Positions 6,055 to 6,984 of a stretch of 6,984 nucleotides of DNA are shown here, one piece after another; the stretch's first letter is position 1, and the number at the start of each line of letters is the position of its first letter. Location of the stretch: positions 1 through 6,984 of the forward strand of contig JAISDI010000103.1 in assembly GCA_031264895.1 (NCBI GenBank), written 5' to 3'. The notes below the pieces were generated by a model. It did not search any database. It was not told the DNA's origin and worked only from the letters and a program-made list of their open reading frames with translations. The DNA comes from Endomicrobium sp. (GTDB lineage Bacteria > Elusimicrobiota > Endomicrobiia > Endomicrobiales > Endomicrobiaceae). Made by a program: the position numbers and the translations under genes.

Positions 6055-6085
6055 CCTGCAAAGGCTTTGCAGGGTGACGGCTAAG
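6055..6085 (-). repeat. GTCA-hairpin repeat copy just after the alpha-2-macroglobulin gene
   Basis: CCTGCAAA (6055-6062) pairs perfectly with TTTGCAGG (6066-6073) around GGC. On the minus strand it begins CTTAGCCGTCACCCTG, the same 16 bases as 1014-1029. It starts five bases beyond the gene's stop codon. It lacks a T run, so it may stabilise or mark the transcript end rather than terminate by itself. Confidence 0.65.
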
Positions 6086-6089
6086 TGGA

Positions 6090-6984
6090 TCAGTTAGGCT
6101 GCGTGATCTCTATTGCCGACTGTTTTGTTAATGCCGAAACTTCGGGATCGTACAGACCTGCCGTAAAAACTCCGGGTACCGTGAAGCTGCCTTTTGTTAC
6201 AACTTTAACTTTGTAAGTCAGTTCCAGAATATTTTTGTATGCGCTGGCATAGAAAATCATTCTGTCTTCCCTTGCGTCTGAACTTGAGTAAGAACCGTTT
6301 TGCGAACCGCTTATGATTTCAAAACATGCCGGAAGCAAATCGACTATTGCAAGCGATACGGAATCTTTTGTTTTTGCTCTTACTCTTATGCGCACGGTAA
6401 GTTCGTCGCCGATATTTGCGGCGCTGACCGCCGAGCCGCTTCCGTCAATGTATTCGCGCGATATTTCCGCGCCTTCGGCATGTTCTTTTGCGCTTCTGTC
6501 AAAACCCTGCTGAAGCGCGCTGTAATATATTTTCCCCAAATCTGCGTTTGAAAGTACCGTAAACGCATTTACGCCCGAATCAAATTTTGAATAAGGAAAA
6601 GGGTCGGCCGTAAGGTTTAACGCATTTTCTTTTTTATCTTTGTCTATCGCGTTTATTTTTATGTTCGCGTCTTTTCCCTCTTGGCTTTCGGAATAAGACA
6701 GAAGCGCAAGCAGCGTTGAAGCCGACGAGATAGTATTGAATTTCCCTTCGGATAATACGGTAATCAGCCCGTCCGCTATGCTTTGAGCGTCTGCATTGAG
6801 GTTTCGCGCAAAATGTTTATTGCAAAGATACAGATATATCGCATTACGCTGCGAGCTTGAATCATAATCCGAATAGAAAATAAATTTTTCTTTTACGTCT
6901 GGCGCATAAGATTTGATAAGGTCGTCCGCTTTTTTAAAGTCTTTAAGCATTAAATAACATGAAGCCAAATAAGCCGAAACAATG
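6090..6984 (-). CDS. Bacterial alpha-2-macroglobulin-like protein, C-terminal part (cut by the window edge)
   Basis: About 297 residues are visible; the frame is open to the last base, so the gene continues outside the window. The first part is helical with alternating hydrophobic residues (AYLASCYLMLKDFKKADDLI, then SASTLLALLSYSES), like the helical thioester-region domain of these proteins. The final part is a beta domain typical of bacterial alpha-2-macroglobulins (E. coli YfhM): GDELTVRIRVRA, the hallmark AIVDLLPACFEI, DRMIFYAS, LTYKVKVVTKGSFTVPG and a late YDPEV before the end. The family sits in the periplasm, often as a lipoprotein, and is proposed to trap proteases that enter a damaged envelope. 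The CxEQ thioester motif would lie upstream, outside the window, so whether this member has it is unknown. pbpC follows on the same strand, the classical pairing. A TTG at 6968 is internal, not a start. Confidence 0.85.
   Translation of the reverse strand, partial: IVSAYLASCYLMLKDFKKADDLIKSYAPDVKEKFIFYSDYDSSSQRNAIYLYLCNKHFARNLNADAQSIADGLITVLSEGKFNTISSASTLLALLSYSESQEGKDANIKINAIDKDKKENALNLTADPFPYSKFDSGVNAFTVLSNADLGKIYYSALQQGFDRSAKEHAEGAEISREYIDGSGSAVSAANIGDELTVRIRVRAKTKDSVSLAIVDLLPACFEIISGSQNGSYSSSDAREDRMIFYASAYKNILELTYKVKVVTKGSFTVPGVFTAGLYDPEVSALTKQSAIEITQPN

Noticed and set aside
6300..6568. Alternative frames on both strands within the alpha-2-macroglobulin gene
   Set aside because: They overlap the conserved C-terminal beta domain and have no independent support.
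6966..6968. TTG as the start of a 292-residue protein
   Set aside because: The frame stays open to the window edge and the residues just upstream continue the same helical pattern, so this is an internal Leu of a truncated gene.

Overview
This is an AT-rich bacterial window, probably from a diderm (Gram-negative-type) organism. It encodes a lipoprotein with a lipobox, a PBP1C-type periplasmic peptidoglycan synthase and the end of a bacterial alpha-2-macroglobulin. The composition, the GTCA-hairpin intergenic repeats and the gene styles remind me of Elusimicrobiota/Endomicrobium-like genomes. That is an impression, not a demonstrated assignment.

Left part, plus strand (1-1880). A type IV toxin-antitoxin toxin of the AbiEii nucleotidyltransferase family (40-936) has an intact active-site signature; its expected antitoxin would lie upstream, outside the window. 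A 524-base stretch without a large gene follows. It holds a GTCA-type hairpin (1021-1046) and what looks like a complete miniature transcription unit: a sigma70-like promoter (1085-1114), a ribosome binding site, a 20-codon ORF made almost entirely of a pentanucleotide tandem repeat (1151-1213), and a strong intrinsic terminator (1272-1310). Because the unit is 5 bp, copy-number change would shift the reading frame. One alternative frame would give a 45-residue peptide with a charged repeat head and a hydrophobic tail. A small secreted lipoprotein (1461-1880) closes this part.

Middle, minus strand (1881-3352). tcdA (tRNA t6A37 cyclisation) reads leftward from a recognisable promoter and overlaps by 4 bp a two-helix membrane protein of unknown function. 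Beyond it is a 169-base stretch with an open minus-strand frame that may be a gene remnant.

Right part, minus strand (3353-6984). The truncated end of an alpha-2-macroglobulin-like protein is followed by pbpC, the same order as yfhM-pbpC of E. coli. These two products are thought to act together in the periplasm, one trapping attacking proteases and the other repairing peptidoglycan. Here they are separated by a 388-base gap packed with hairpin repeats. These include a pair of 35-bp inverted repeats whose arms are hairpins with a compensatory base-pair change, and three further clear hairpins plus one degenerate copy with the same GTCA-hairpin layout. No tRNA, rRNA or CRISPR array was seen.
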